Shown here: one piece after another, positions 24,469 through 36,707 of the stretch
How the letters are laid out: every line of letters starts with the position of its first letter
Position numbering within the stretch: position 1 is the stretch's first letter
Assembly: GCA_003864495.1 (NCBI GenBank)
Contig: PEDN01001358.1
Span: 558,001 to 622,000, forward strand
Source: Nemopilema nomurai
Taxonomy: Eukaryota; Cnidaria; Scyphozoa; Rhizostomeae; Rhizostomatidae
Length of the DNA: 64,000 nucleotides
Reading direction: 5' to 3'
The notes under the pieces: generated by a model
Seen by the model: the letters and a program-made list of their open reading frames with translations, nothing else
Database searches by the model: none
Told to the model about the DNA's origin: nothing
Program-made: the position numbers and the translations under genes

Positions 24469-24500
24469 CTTCTTCTTCTTCTTCTTCTTCTTCTTCTTCT
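24469..24500. repeat. (CTT)n microsatellite
   Basis: Thirty-two bases of uninterrupted CTT repeat, about 10.7 copies, in intergenic sequence. Confidence 0.97.
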
Positions 24501-26782
24501 ATACTTAACGGTTACATTAGTATGTTCTTGAGATAACTTTTTGTTGAGTTCACAGTTTTCTTAGATTCCTTGAAACTAAACTATTTAATAAATCTCATCT
24601 TCTAATCTCATTCCTTGTTTTGAATTGACCGTTTCTGCTGGCTAACGTCAATGTTATGTTGTGTTATGTTAAACGTTCACTATTTATTATGCATGTAACT
24701 TTCCAAAATAGTGAAGTCTAATGACGAACAAAATAGCGAATGACGTCATCGATCACGTTAACACAAATCTGCCCAGTGATTATTGTTTGATTCGATTGAT
24801 TCGATTTATTGTCCCTGTGCCATGTAGTGGTTAAGCCTACCGCATCAACTTGGCCTTTGGCTTGGCATGTGGCTTCTGTCCATATTTGAAGAAAAGATCG
24901 AAAAAATTGTCATCAAATTTCACACTGCACGCGCACTGCATCAGAAGTTATATTGATTTGAAGTAAAAAGTTTGATCTGCAGCAAAAATATTTGCTCAGC
25001 ACCTTCTAACAAACGTTCAAATCTGCAAATTGGGGACAAAACAAAAAGGCTGTTTCAGGCGTCTTTAGCTATGTACCTCCGTGAACATACTTACATGGAA
25101 ATATGTGGAAATAATTCCGTGAAGGAATTTTACACGCAGCAAGTTGTCGCTTTTTGCAAACTGGAATGTAGCATGAATTATATGCCAAAAACGTTGCTAT
25201 TAGTAGGGGGGGAGGGGGGGTTAGAAATGGTCGCAGAAATTGTAGCAGATTAGAAAATGACCGTCCCATTTTTGAATAAGCAAGCGGCACTTTTGGGCAT
25301 CAACGGGGATTTTTGGGTTTTGGAGCGGCACCTGTGCATAGTTTACCAAAAATTGCTCCGGTACACTTTAATCCACAACACTTTTGATCCGCTACCGTGT
25401 AAACGGGGTCTTAGCCTGCACCATGCCGTTGAATGGCGTAAGGTTGCAACACGCCGAATTGTCTATGGTACCACCCTTTTAGAAATACGTGGCATGACCA
25501 CCCGTAATTTCAACGCAGAATAATATTCAAAAGAACCCGGTCCATTGAAAGCGAAGAGTATCACAGGTATCTAGTCTTGATGCTTCGGAGGAGAAGCTTG
25601 TTTGGCCTTTTCATAATTCCAGAAAGGAAGCACCAGCGTATATGCTTGTAGCGCTTTGCCACATTGTAGTTCTCGTTGTATCTCAATCAAGACCATTCAG
25701 CGGTGCGTTTATTCAATTCTATTGCGAAAAATGAATGACGTTGTCTGGAATATTCGCCATCCAATCAAATGAATTCGAAGACGAATTTTCTGCTTGTCGG
25801 CATCACATTGTTGTAGATGCAATTCTAAGAACGTTTTGCCTGAAGGCGAGTGAAATCTGGCTGAGTTGGCTAATTCTTAGAAAGATTAAAGCTAGAAGCT
25901 TTGGGAAGTCATAGAAATTTAGTATATCTAGCTATCGTACATTCAGATGTTTTTATTGAAAGAATCTTAGACTGTCTAGCATTTTTGCATCAGTATTCCA
26001 ATACAGCAACAACAACAACAAAGACAAAAACAACTGCGACAAAAGCAAGCCATCAAAAACACTAAACAATTACGCACTGTCTGCATCAAAGGTTTAACTT
26101 TCCAACGCTTCTATTTACGACACGCTGTCATAATCCAAGTATTAATGTATTGTATTTTTGATGCTTTGATGAGAAGTTAAAGGCAATTTAGATTTAACAA
26201 TGATATTTATAAATAAAGCGTTGGATAAAAAGGGCCTCGTTTGCTGCGTTGCTGGCCCCCCTGACTGGAGTCCGGAGCTGCAACAGTAAACACCCGCCAT
26301 TGTATTGATATTGTCTGGCTTTTCGCTGGTATTTTCTGTTGGTTGCTATGGCTTGAAATTAAATCAATTATTGGCATTCTGATTAAAAATTGTTTGCCTC
26401 GATGATGCATCTATGCCTGAACGTGTTGTCAACGCATTTTCTAAATTTAATAGAAATTCACTTTGTTGCACTGTCGAATTGTTTTGGTTTCTGCCACTCA
26501 GTTTTATTTCATTCTAAGCGTGAGATGTGAAACTTCCCTGAATGTCCGTTGTTTCCATATTGCAATTGGTTCCTGGCAACCCTCCTTGCTTCGACTGCCA
26601 CCTAGGCCTCTGAGTTGGTGTTACATTTTACGTCGTCGTTCATATCTCCTCGAATTTAAACTTATTGCCTTGGCGATCCGGGCGAAAACTGAGGAGGACG
26701 TGTCCCCCGTGGGGCCGCTACTGTCTTCTACGTATCCTTTGCAAGAAGCCTTGAGAATCCCTCAGAAACAATTGCTTAAAAA

Positions 26783-27084
26783 CCCTTTTTCCTTTTCCCT
26801 GTCCATCTCCTTCCTCTTGCATTTACCCTGTCCTTTCCTTCTGGACCTTCCACTGTTTTCCACTGTCTCTTTCGCTATTCTTCCGTCTCTCTTTTTTCTC
26901 GTCCCTCCAGGTCCGTTTCACTAATTCTTTCCCCTAGTCCTTTCCCCTAGCTCTTTCTCTAGCCCTTTTCCACCGCCTTTTCTCTTGACTCTTCCCAATG
27001 CTCCACCTTCATTCCCTTGCCCCTTCCTTCTGTTTTTTGCCCCTTTTCTTGTACTAAACTACTACACCATCTCCCCCCCCCCCC
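26783..27084. repeat. Pyrimidine-rich low-complexity tract ending in C12
   Basis: About 300 bases almost entirely C and T on the plus strand, with embedded short tandem words (cctttcccctag repeated near 26930-26965). It ends in a 12-base C-run (27073-27084). Apparent ORFs here encode Phe/Leu/Pro/Ser-rich filler. Confidence 0.8.
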
Positions 27085-28100
27085 ATTTTCGGCCTTGCAA
27101 TGCCGTGTCTCCCCTTTTATATTGCAACGTGGCGCTTCGCATGTCTTACCAGGTTGTACTTTGTAAGACTTTGCCTTTGTGTCAACTTTGTGGGCAAAGC
27201 AATGATCAAATTGAAAACACATGCATCAACTTTCTGGTGTCGAATTACCTGGAGCTTACACCGAGTTGTGGGCACGTGGGAATCATATGCAAGTTAAATG
27301 AATGAAATCGCGTGGGCCCAATGCGCCACCTAAGGCATACACATGGGCCAGAATTAATCACAATTGATTGCTGAACTTGTGTAGGTTAAAAACTGGCACA
27401 AATGATGCCTCCTCGATAAAAGAGCAGCAGAGAGCGGAGAAGCATATGGCACTACCCAGATCCATTCCTCTCAAGAGAAAATTCGTCCTAGTGGTGCCAT
27501 TAATGGATACAAAATGCATCAGATAAACAGTATCAAAATATTAAAATTGATTGTATTTACATTTTTCTATAGGGTTTAATGATGTGTTTTCTGACCCTTT
27601 ATGGTTAAATGATGTCATTCGAAATTAACTTTTGCTCTACTACACGAATTTCAGGATGAGAGTGGTTTTCTGTCCTATCCTTGAAACAAACGTGTGAATG
27701 CAGGAAATGGAACAAATAAAATTGCCAAGGAAGCAGAGAATTTCCAACAGGGGGGAATGAAATAAGAATAGAGAGAAAAAAGACTTAAATGAGAAGTAGA
27801 GAACACGATATTGAGTAAGGCGTAATTTCCAATCCGCTCTTTTGAAGTTCATGAACTTGTCACGAGGATAAATGATGGGAATTTCCTGTTTATATTTGCG
27901 ACAACTTCAGTGGCATGGCATATGATTTCTTAAAGAGATAGGCGTAAAAGAAGCACGAGTAAAGAGTGTGGAAGAAATAATGCACAAACAGTCAGAATCT
28001 AAGAAAAGTCGAAATTAATTTCCACCATATCCTCAAATATGTGTTGCTGAAATTTGATACTTGATTCCCAGAAGCGAGTTTGTTTTGAAATCGCTCAGTC

Positions 28101-28276
28101 TAATCCAGGCACCGCGGAGCAGGGGGGGCTGGGGGGGCTTTAGCCTTGGTTTTTGCAAAAAATGCCAAATAATAAGTAATTAACTACCAATAAAGCCTCT
28201 TTTTAAATGGTTTTAGCCCCCCCCCCACTTTTTTTAGACCCCTCAGTTTTCTCAACGCTCAGCGGTGCCTGTAATC
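28101..28276. mobile_element. 166-bp MITE with 15-bp TIRs and TAATC target duplication
   Basis: The element spans 28106-28271. Its left end CAGGCACCGCGGAGC (28106-28120) and right end GCTCAGCGGTGCCTG (28257-28271) are inverted repeats matching at 14 of 15 bases. It is flanked on both sides by TAATC (28101-28105 and 28272-28276). Inside the ends are G-runs (28122-28128, 28131-28137) and, on the opposite arm, a C-run (28217-28226). There is no coding capacity, so it is a non-autonomous DNA transposon. The CAG...CTG ends resemble hAT elements. A 5-bp duplication would suit a hAT subgroup with 5-bp duplications, but the superfamily call is inference. Confidence 0.85.
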
Positions 28277-30973
28277 TTGGCATTTGCAGATAAAACCTTC
28301 CTTTGGCCCTTCGTTGTCATTTTTCCAGAGACTGGATTGAAATGGCGCATGTAGTACGGAATAAAGGCGCTGGCGCCGCCAGAAACTTTTATTGGAAGGG
28401 CGCAGGGCGAGAAGTGCGGGGCCTGGGGCGTAGCCACACCCTCTACTTTGGCTGCAAATGCAACCAACGCCCTTGCCATAGGTTGACATTGAGAGAGGAA
28501 ATCTGAGTAATGTAAAGTTTATTAGATTTCTATCAAAGGAGATTACCACAAAACACTTCCTTTTTTCAAATTGCCAGGACCGTCAAATTGAATAGAATTG
28601 CCGACGAGCTCTTATGATCTGTCAGATTCAGAAATCTGAAGCATTGCCACTTCCAAGATCTTTGACTTGGAACAGGGGCCACGCAGCTTTTTGAAAGTGA
28701 GGAGGAGTGTAGTGAAGTGGGGGTTCCGGGTGTGGACCCAATTTTGTCATTAAATTTGGAAGAATTAAGAGGGCCATTCTTTCAGGCAGCCACTCCCCCT
28801 CTTGCCGGCGCCACTGAATAGGGTTACATGAAAAAATGAAAATGCAAGATGAAACAATTGGACAACTGACTTCTGCCAATCTTGAACGTGTTAAATTTTT
28901 CTCAAAATTAAAATGTTTCTAGACGAAGCAATATGGCACGCCTAAGCCTTCTCATGGTCATATTTTTTCATAGCCCCCAGTGTGATACTGGAACCTAAGC
29001 CAGTAAAACGATATTGCGATGAAAAGTACATTAGAAGTTCACTGCCTGAGATTCTTCTCACAGCTTTGCAAAGGACGGTACTATAAGGTAAAAACAACGA
29101 TTTCTCAGCCTTTATTTGGGACAGGAGAAGGTGCACTGAAAATCGCACTGCAGAGAAGAAGAACTCTTGGAATAAATCTTCAGGGATTATCCCAAGGCCA
29201 AAACAGATTGATTTTTATATTGTTTTTAATCGTTTTTCATATTGCACTTTTATATCGTAGTCCGATACCCAGGTTCTTTATTCTCGTCGATTGCCTTTTT
29301 CTCTGAGATCGAGACCATTTTGAGTTAGCTAAAAAGTTGTTCAAAGAGTGGATGGGGAAATTGCAAGTTTTATAACATTCTATATTATATTCAATTATAG
29401 GCCGGCCGTGTTTCTTTATAAGAATTCCAATTTTTACATTATTATTATTATTATTACACATACCTTTGTTGCTCAGATTCTGGGAATATGGTGATTTCAT
29501 TGTATTTATTAAGAATAACTGATGCTAAAGTTTAGGCATTCATTCATTTGTACATTTATCAACTAAAATACGTTCCACAAGGAGGGTACCTGGGTCTTTT
29601 AAGCATACGTCCTAGTCAAAATTGCGTATGCCTTCATGACCAAACAGATCAGAGAATCAGAAGACTCCCCATCGTTGACAGCAACTTATGTGCACTCTAC
29701 TGCCTTGACAGGTGCAGTGTAAACATAGAACAAAAGAAGATACCATTTGGAAACAACAAAAACAGAAAATGCAATTATTTCTGGTTCTATTTACAATGCT
29801 CGTGCATGTGGCCACCAGTTGAAATTTGCCACACTGCTTTTGCTCCCTCCTTTGGCAAGGAGAACCTGCTTTATCAAACGCCAAGAGTTACATTTTTTAA
29901 CCAGAACGTGCATTTCTGTTTGTATAAACCTGTCAAGGAGAAATTAATCCATGGTTGTGTACTTTATCGGTGAGACTGCATTGCCTGAAACTGGTTTTTC
30001 ACCCGCATAAACATAAAACCAAATTTTTAAAATGAACGAGGCATTGCTGTCCTTTTTATTGAAAAACCTACGTTTCAAAAACGGTGCATGCGATTATGTA
30101 GAATGCAGATACATGAATTACTGTGCGCATGTCTTCGGATTTAGATACCAGAGTGAATTCTAAATCATTGTTTAGGCTGGTCAGTTTCAAGTTACACATT
30201 CTATTTGAAGAGAATAAGACTGGAATTTCAGGAATCATCCGAAAGTGCATTGGTAGTTTTTTATTAAATGATTGTAACAGAACCCGTAAATTATGTATCC
30301 AGTAGTAAGATTGTACGACAAAGTATCATCGCAAAGAAAACGTTAAATTTACCATTGATTGGGAGCATAAATTGGCAAACCGAAATTACTACCAGCTAAA
30401 AGTCTTAAATTGCCAGATTAAGCAAAGGTTCTTCCTTAAAAATGTCGAGAAGGATCTTGGTGCCTTTGCACTGAATGTGCGCGGATGTTTCAAAGAGATA
30501 GATGCATCGAGGGTGATTTGGCAATTAATGGGGAGGGGGGGGAGAATGGGGTGGGGGCAAATAAAGGAAGGAGTTTTGTTCTAAGGGGAGAGTGTTTTGA
30601 AAAAGAGGCACTTGAGACGTGATCCCCACACTTTTCAATATTTGAGATGAAGCGGTCTATTACGGCTCACGAAGCTTGACGTGCTTCCAAAGGCGCCTCC
30701 TTACTATATACCTCCACAGGCTTGCCAAGCCAAAATAATTGTGGACGGACGACCTAAAAAGCAACACTTCTTGTCTCTGCTCGTAAACAGAAACTCATTT
30801 GTGATACCAAAAGATTCCATAACTGGTTGTCTCTTGGTAGTTGCGACAAAAACAGATTACATCAGGGTAGCCTTCAGTTGTTGTAATTATTATCGTAGAA
30901 AGGTTTTGGTATATTATGCCGCAGTGAGTTTATATTTTAGATTTGTGTTGAATTCGCTTACATTTAACTCCCC
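28277..30973. other. Intergenic, possible transposon fragments
   Basis: No recognisable gene. G+C-rich patches at about 28350-28480 and 28673-28817 look like fragments of inverted-repeat transposons (for example CAGGGGCCACGCAGC at 28673 facing GGCGCCACTG at 28808-28817), but no matching target duplication is present. A short (ATT)n lies at 29438-29456. The 141-codon ORF at 29548-29973 has no recognisable feature. Confidence 0.45.
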
Positions 30974-31228
30974 CTAGTGCCTTTCGATCGTTACACGAGT
31001 AGCAATTAATCCTGAATGCGTCTTTCGAAATTCTCCTTGTGATTCTTGCACCCGAGTTTCATCTGAAACGACGTCATCGATTACAAACTTCAGGTGCTCG
31101 TAGTTCAAAGCCAAGTCTGCTCTTGATTCCCCGTGAACGCTGCCTTGCCCTCCGTTAGGCCGCTTGCTCGTGAACAAGTTGGTCGATGGCTCTTGGTCCT
31201 TAAACCAATCCTTTGTTGGCTTGAGAAA
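30974..31228 (-). CDS. Coding-like segment, unrecognised (possible terminal exon)
   Basis: An open minus-strand segment with higher G+C and a strong purine-first codon pattern, ending at TAG (30974-30976). It reads LKPTKDWFKDQEPSTNLFTS near the start and NYEHLKFVIDDVVSDETRVQ in the middle. A stop lies just upstream in frame, and no ATG begins the segment. It would need a splice acceptor such as tttctcaag (minus strand, near 31220). I recognise no family. It could be a terminal exon of an unlisted minus-strand gene or a decayed fragment. Confidence 0.28.
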   Translation of the reverse strand, partial: FLKPTKDWFKDQEPSTNLFTSKRPNGGQGSVHGESRADLALNYEHLKFVIDDVVSDETRVQESQGEFRKTHSGLIATRVTIERH

Positions 31229-31234
31229 CAAGCT

Positions 31235-34200
31235 CTATGACGCAATATTCTTCTGTTACAGAAACATATGCTTTTTAGATTCCCTTGACATCAATTCAAA
31301 CCCTTCGTTATGGATTTACTCTCTAATCTGAATCCTATTTGTTTTGTTTAAAAGTCTATTGTATATTTCAGTTTCACTTTTAGCCAGCCAACCTTTTGCC
31401 TGTTTCTAGCATAAATTGTTTCAAATCTCTCTGCATTTCAATATGCCTACAATTTGAAAGTTTTTCTGCTTCTCTTAAGCTTTAAACTCTGTTCCGATCG
31501 ACCTATCAAAAGCTTGTTGAACAATTATGGAGATTCAAAAATGCATCTATCGGGCCTTCTTCTTACTTCAAATAAAAGCGTTTCTCCCTGCAGAATAAGA
31601 AATTCCTAGAAAGGATTTCTGTGGCCCAACATTGGTGAAATGTTTAAGACATAACTTGGTTGAAGTATGCCAGCAATGGCTTCAAAAAATCTAAAACGTG
31701 TCTTGTCATACAAGCTATTAAGCATAAGCAGAGAGCATTTTGAAAAAGGCTCTCGCAATTCGGATAAGAAATTATTGATTAATTTTGATATTACCCTTTC
31801 AAGATTTCCGAAGCAGTAGGATTATGTGTCCTAGCGTCCAAAATATACCAACCAATCACTACCAGGAGGAATGATGATGCGGAAGCCGGCGGTTGGCCAC
31901 ACTAGACCGAGGCTGGACATTGACATATGGAAGGGGCTCCTTTGTGTGCTAAAACGATACTGGCTCTGTACACTTTGATTCTCTTATCAATATGATTACC
32001 AGTTCAGGTTTGGATATTAAACATCCTGTAACTGAGCTTTATCGCCAAGTTCTTGTCGTCAAGCCAGCCATTTAAGGGGTAAAGGAGTCTAAAAGAACGT
32101 CAAAACAGAAATGAAGGCTTTCAAAATTTCAAAGATGTAAATTTGATATAAATTCAAAACGATAAACTGTGCAACTGATAAGCATCCAGTTGTCGTTTTG
32201 CTAGGCTATACTGAAAATGTTGTTTGAGATTTCTATCTCTTAACAACCTTACGCTTCATAAATCATTTTCTTTAAATTGTAAACATAATAATCTGCATCA
32301 TACAGTACAATAAAATGTAGTGATTTGACAGATCCTCAGACAAATGTAGTGTATATCCTCAGACAAAGAGATTAATCTACTTGTCACTATCGTAAGGATT
32401 CTAATGTGAATGTGCGAAACTTTCAGTGATTATAAGATAGATTCCGCTCTATTCTCAACATAAACAAAAATTGGTAACAACTCTACAAGCAAGCAACAAA
32501 TAAAATAATTCCAATATGGAAGAATTAAACTACCATCGTCGGATATATATGGACGTTACGTCATCCTTATCATTGAACATACTAGACCCAGCTTTCAAGC
32601 TAGTGAAATCGGTTGCAACTCGCTGCAAGTGAGCACAAGTTGACCTCATCAGATAGCGATAGGGGAAGAGAAATGCGCTCTTTTACTTGTGAGATCGATT
32701 TCGTAAGCATGCCGGCCTCGATATTCATCAAAGCGAATAAAGAAAGAACAAATTCACAAGATGAAGCTGAGACAATGTAAAGTGCGAGATTTATAGGAAA
32801 CTTGTTTGTTGCATTTTGGTTGCAATGAAGAATGATGCCATCAAATGTATGCCTCTTTGGTCTGGTTTAACTACACTACGCTTGATTGAAGTCTGCTGGA
32901 ACTGCAAGTAAATTTATCCACTTGCCAAACAAATAAAGGCTGGATAAGTAGGGGTTGTATTTAGGTACAGTAAACGGTTGTACAATGCAAAGTGATGATT
33001 TGTTTACAAATCTACATTTATGATGCCAGCCTGAGAAAGTTTATCACGCCAACATACCAATAGAGATGGCAGACCTTGAAATTGAGACAACGTTTTCGGA
33101 GATTTCTTCGCAAAGTCTGGAAGGGGACATTTGAAAGGTACTTCAACCTCATTCTGACTAGCCAAGTCAGGCTGAAAGCGATGTTATCACGATGCTATCA
33201 GGAATTCGTCATTCTGAAGATGTGATGGATATCTCTGTGAACAAGCAAGTTGTGTGGTTAGAGTACGGCTGCCAAAACGACCATGACCGCATTCAAAGTC
33301 GCAACAAATTCTTACCATTGATAACATGTTAATAACACATCGAATTCAGGCACGAAGCCAGCGTTTAAAGGATGGGGGCAAAACAGTGGGCAAAAGCGCC
33401 GGCAAAATCAAAGTTATACTCTTAAGAATCACAATCACAGTGTTTTGATGCTTCTAAGTGTTCGTTGATTTGTCTGCATTTTTAACTGATCGCACGTGCA
33501 CTCGAACATTGGCACTATCCAAGTGATTTGATGACTTCACTCTTTAATCGCTCCAGTACAGGCAAATCTTATCGCCGCTTCTACGTTCAAGACAGGCTTG
33601 ACTCGAGGTCACTCTGTAAACCATACCAACAAAAGCATGGACATAGGAACGGGGGATCTAAAACTCCTAAATCTTGAGGTCTTTTTCGAAGCTTGGATCT
33701 AGACAACTGAGAAAAGAACGATGTTTCTACACTATGGCCGCTCTATCGTTCGATAAATTTACACTACACAACAGCAACAGCTATTTTCACTTCTAGTGCC
33801 CAGAGCCCTGCAGGGGCACGTGCTCCCCTGTTTGAGATTACGTGTCCTTTACGCATGTTAATTTTGTCTTCACACTGTAGTTAAAACATTTGTAGTCCAA
33901 TTCCTTTACGCGTGCAAATTTTGTCTTCATCAAGTATTGTAATCCAATTTACAATAGAGGAATAAATTACATTGTAGCTCCAAATACTTTCAAAAAATTT
34001 TCTTCGGCCCTTCGATTTCGAATCGGTGTCTTTTTGTAATCATAGCATTGAAGAACACACTATGACAAAAAGTAACAAAAATTAAAAGAGAAGCAGATAC
34101 TTCGTGGGCGTACCTCGCAGGATAAAGGGGGGGGGGGGGTCGACATTTTTGCTTTCTAGGGCAACATGTTAATAATAATAAAAGAGGCCCTGGCATGGTT

Positions 34201-35249
34201 TGGGGGGATAGGCCAGGAAACATTTTTATCTAGATTGGCTAAAACATTATTCAAATTCGTTGAGCCATCAAATTACCGCATATTCAAAGTCAAATTGATA
34301 ACATTAATCAGCAAAAAGAGAAAAAAATAAGTTTTTGAATTTTTGGGAATGGCACTTGACCCTTCCCTTACGGAACACCCCTGCTTCTAAAGTATCGTTG
34401 AGGGCAAAGTTTCTGTTCCACATGATCCTTGAAAAACCGTGGCGACGTTGCCTAGAAACGGGCAAAGATGGCGACTTTCTTCTTCTCAGAGCAATCTTTG
34501 CCGTTCAGGTATGACTTGAAACCGAGAAGCATGCGCCATTCTCATTCTCTAGTGATGTTCAGTAGGAACAGCTGGAAAAAGTTTGCTTTGGCAGAGATTG
34601 GAGCGTAATGCCTGGTGACCTGTTCTTTCCTTTACAATCAATCCTTTTAGGAGCTTGAATACTTTTCTTTCTTTGAGGGTGGAAATGTTAGATTTTATAA
34701 GTGGCTAGCTAACTATTTAACAGCTAAGGTTTCATATGCCTTTGGAGACTGATACACTCCTATCATGTTGGTTGTTTGTTACTAAAAGAAGTAAAGATCA
34801 GCTGCTATACGTCTTTCGAAGAGCCCCGTGTCCTGATAAAATCACGTTTAACTTATAATGAGATTGTCATTATATGCACGATCGTTGTGAAATTTTGATA
34901 GGGCATTCGATAACGAACTGACCGTATTGTCCATTTCCTGGCTCATAACACCGGCAACGGTTGATTTCTAAAGGCGGCTTGCGTAGCCTCTCCGACCGCT
35001 CATGCAAAGGCGCATCCGCTATCCTGGATCTGTCGATCTTTTTGTTTCCCACATTTTGTCCGACCCACGTGCAATCAGATACCCCCCGTGCATGCAAGCC
35101 CTCGATAGAAGCACCACAATTATATTTCGTTATAAATAATGAAAGTTCGAAGCCCCTTTTTGGATCCCACATTGACCAAACACAGCAGATAAATGGAAGA
35201 ACTGATCGTCCTATAGGGATAATATCTTACGTCATTGTCAAGTTGCATT
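31235..35249. other. Intergenic, no recognised gene
   Basis: AT-rich non-coding sequence without recognisable domains. A 13-base G-run at 34127-34139 is preceded by GGGCGTACCTCGCAGGATAAA. A possible transposon end (CAGGCACGAAGCCAGCG followed by GGGGG) lies at about 33353-33386 without a matching partner. Both look like remnants of G-run-bearing small DNA transposons. Confidence 0.5.
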
Positions 35250-36107
35250 GGGTCAAATAACAGGGTGCGATTTCCAACCTCTTTCAAGGTGGGAGTTGCA
35301 GCACAAATCAGGCAACAATTTTGAAAGCTGCTGTTAGAATACAAAAACTGGCCTGACAAGATGTTTTTCAAACAAAAGCTCATCCTCCAAGGCATGCATT
35401 ATTTAACAGCTCCCAGTTTCATGGTTTTCTTTAATCGGGCTACGATCTATTTTGACAAAAAGTTGCTGGGGTTCATTTCAGCGAGATGTTTCTGAGTCTT
35501 TGTCCACACGCCAAAATCGCCTTTATCATACCTGAATCGTGCGGTTAGTTTAAATTTAAAACCGTCTGAATCCTTTCAAAGGCATTTCCGGTCTTTCGAG
35601 ATCCAAAATGCAATTGTAACTTCTGATGCTGTTCTCAACTTCTGCTCCCAGGCAGGTGACGGCAGTACGTGGGACATGCCCATCCTTTATTGTTTTTGGT
35701 GATTCCAGGGTTTTCCCCCCACCAAATGGCAAGGATATAAAGTGACACGTTGAAATGTGAATAATTTCCTTAATGGACTGTCCAAAAAATTTTCCAGTTA
35801 CAGTTAGGCTCTGAGAGCCACAGAAAGCTCTCATTTGAGATAGAATTCCAACTAAAATTAGTGTGATCAAAATGTCAATATAAAAATTGGAAATCGATTC
35901 AAAGTTTAGTTTTGAAATCCTTTTTCTAATCAACTTTGTTATCCTAATCTTGCACTGTTCCTTGGCAAAGCGAAAAAGTCAGACGGTGAGCCAATGCTCC
36001 AGTTCCTTCTTGGTCAGTCTTTTCAGCTCCGAACAGGTTCCCATGTGATCTGCCAATTTCTCGTTTGACTCAGCCTTCCCCAAAGCACGTTGTTTTACAG
36101 GTGTTGT
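35250..36107 (-). pseudogene. Possible decayed coding region, unrecognised
   Basis: Several minus-strand pieces look coding but are broken by stops or frame changes. 36107-35979 reads ESNEKLADHMGTCSELKRLT then KKELEHWLTV before TGA. The same frame continues 35978-35556 with a hydrophobic stretch (IDILITLILVGIL) and FGGGKTLESPKT. 35530-35447 reads YDKGDFGVWTKTQKHLAEMN before TAG, continuing in frame to 35403 with IVARLKKTMKLGAVK. A shifted frame from about 35397 reads LEDELLFEKHLVRPVFVF. This resembles an old gene or transposon open frame carrying mutations, or several small exons whose splice sites I cannot fix. I recognise no family. Purine-first codon bias can arise on both strands, so the call is tentative. 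Confidence 0.28.
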
Positions 36108-36609
36108 TCAGGGTAAGGCAGTTTCGAGGAAGCTGCAAAGTGCATTCGGAGAATACAAGGAGATTATTGTCAGGAGAGACGTAATTTCGAAGAGACAGAG
36201 CTGGAAGTGTGATGCGCCTTTAGCAACAATAACCCATGGGACAGTTTGTGCATTATAATGCGCGCGAATCGAGGCATTGAGCGGCGTACAATAGAAGCCG
36301 CTGGCGCAACACATGCGCGCATCTGCGCATGGCATTATACAGTAGCAAAACACTCGCACCGCTCAACAAAGCAATACGACGGATCACCCGTTCAGCACGA
36401 CACTATGATATCGAACATTTACAAAGTTCAGACAGGCGTGAATTATTCGTGACCGCGACAAAAGCAGGCATTCAGGCAGTGAAAGCCCTTCGCAGTGAAC
36501 CATTTACCGTTCCGTGGCACACTTTTATGTACATTTAGTGTCTACACGGCAGTTTTATGCGGCAGCAAAACAGTTTAGGGCAGACATTTCGAGGGATTCT
36601 GTTCCTAAA

Positions 36610-36707
36610 ATGGCAGCTATTGTACCACAAGTGCAGGCTAGCCCCAAGTCAAATGCAATTCGGTCGACTCAAATGAAATTCCAGACACGGCCAAGTCCAG
36701 TAAAGTG
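36610..36707 (+). CDS. Candidate first coding exon, unrecognised
   Basis: ATG in strong context (cctaaaATGG) followed by 32 codons, MAAIVPQVQASPKSNAIRST then QMKFQTRPSPVK, ending at a good donor (GTG|GTAAGA). About 300 bases upstream are G+C- and CpG-richer than surroundings, as at a promoter. The exon would end in phase 2, and the next firm plus-strand exon (45381) starts in phase 0. If this is the 5' end of the zinc-finger gene, at least one more exon lies between. It may equally be a separate or dead gene. Confidence 0.3.

Larger units (their letters stand above)
22276..28100. other. Intergenic, simple repeats only
   Basis: No recognisable gene. Contents noted: an 18-bp perfect palindrome (23519-23536), a (CTT)n microsatellite (24469-24500), a TGACGTCATCGAT word (24741-24753), a G-rich run (about 25206-25221), a short (CAA)n (about 26006-26021) and a pyrimidine-rich tract (about 26783-27084). 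The 153-codon ORF at 26463-26924 is a by-product of the last item. Confidence 0.6.

Noticed and set aside
26463..26924. 153-codon plus-strand ORF
   Set aside because: Its second half is the pyrimidine-rich tract (Phe/Leu/Ser/Pro filler) and its first half has no recognisable feature.
28673..28817. Possible third inverted-repeat transposon (CAGGGGCCACG...GGCGCCACTG)
   Set aside because: Ends match at only about 8 of 14 bases and no target duplication flanks it.
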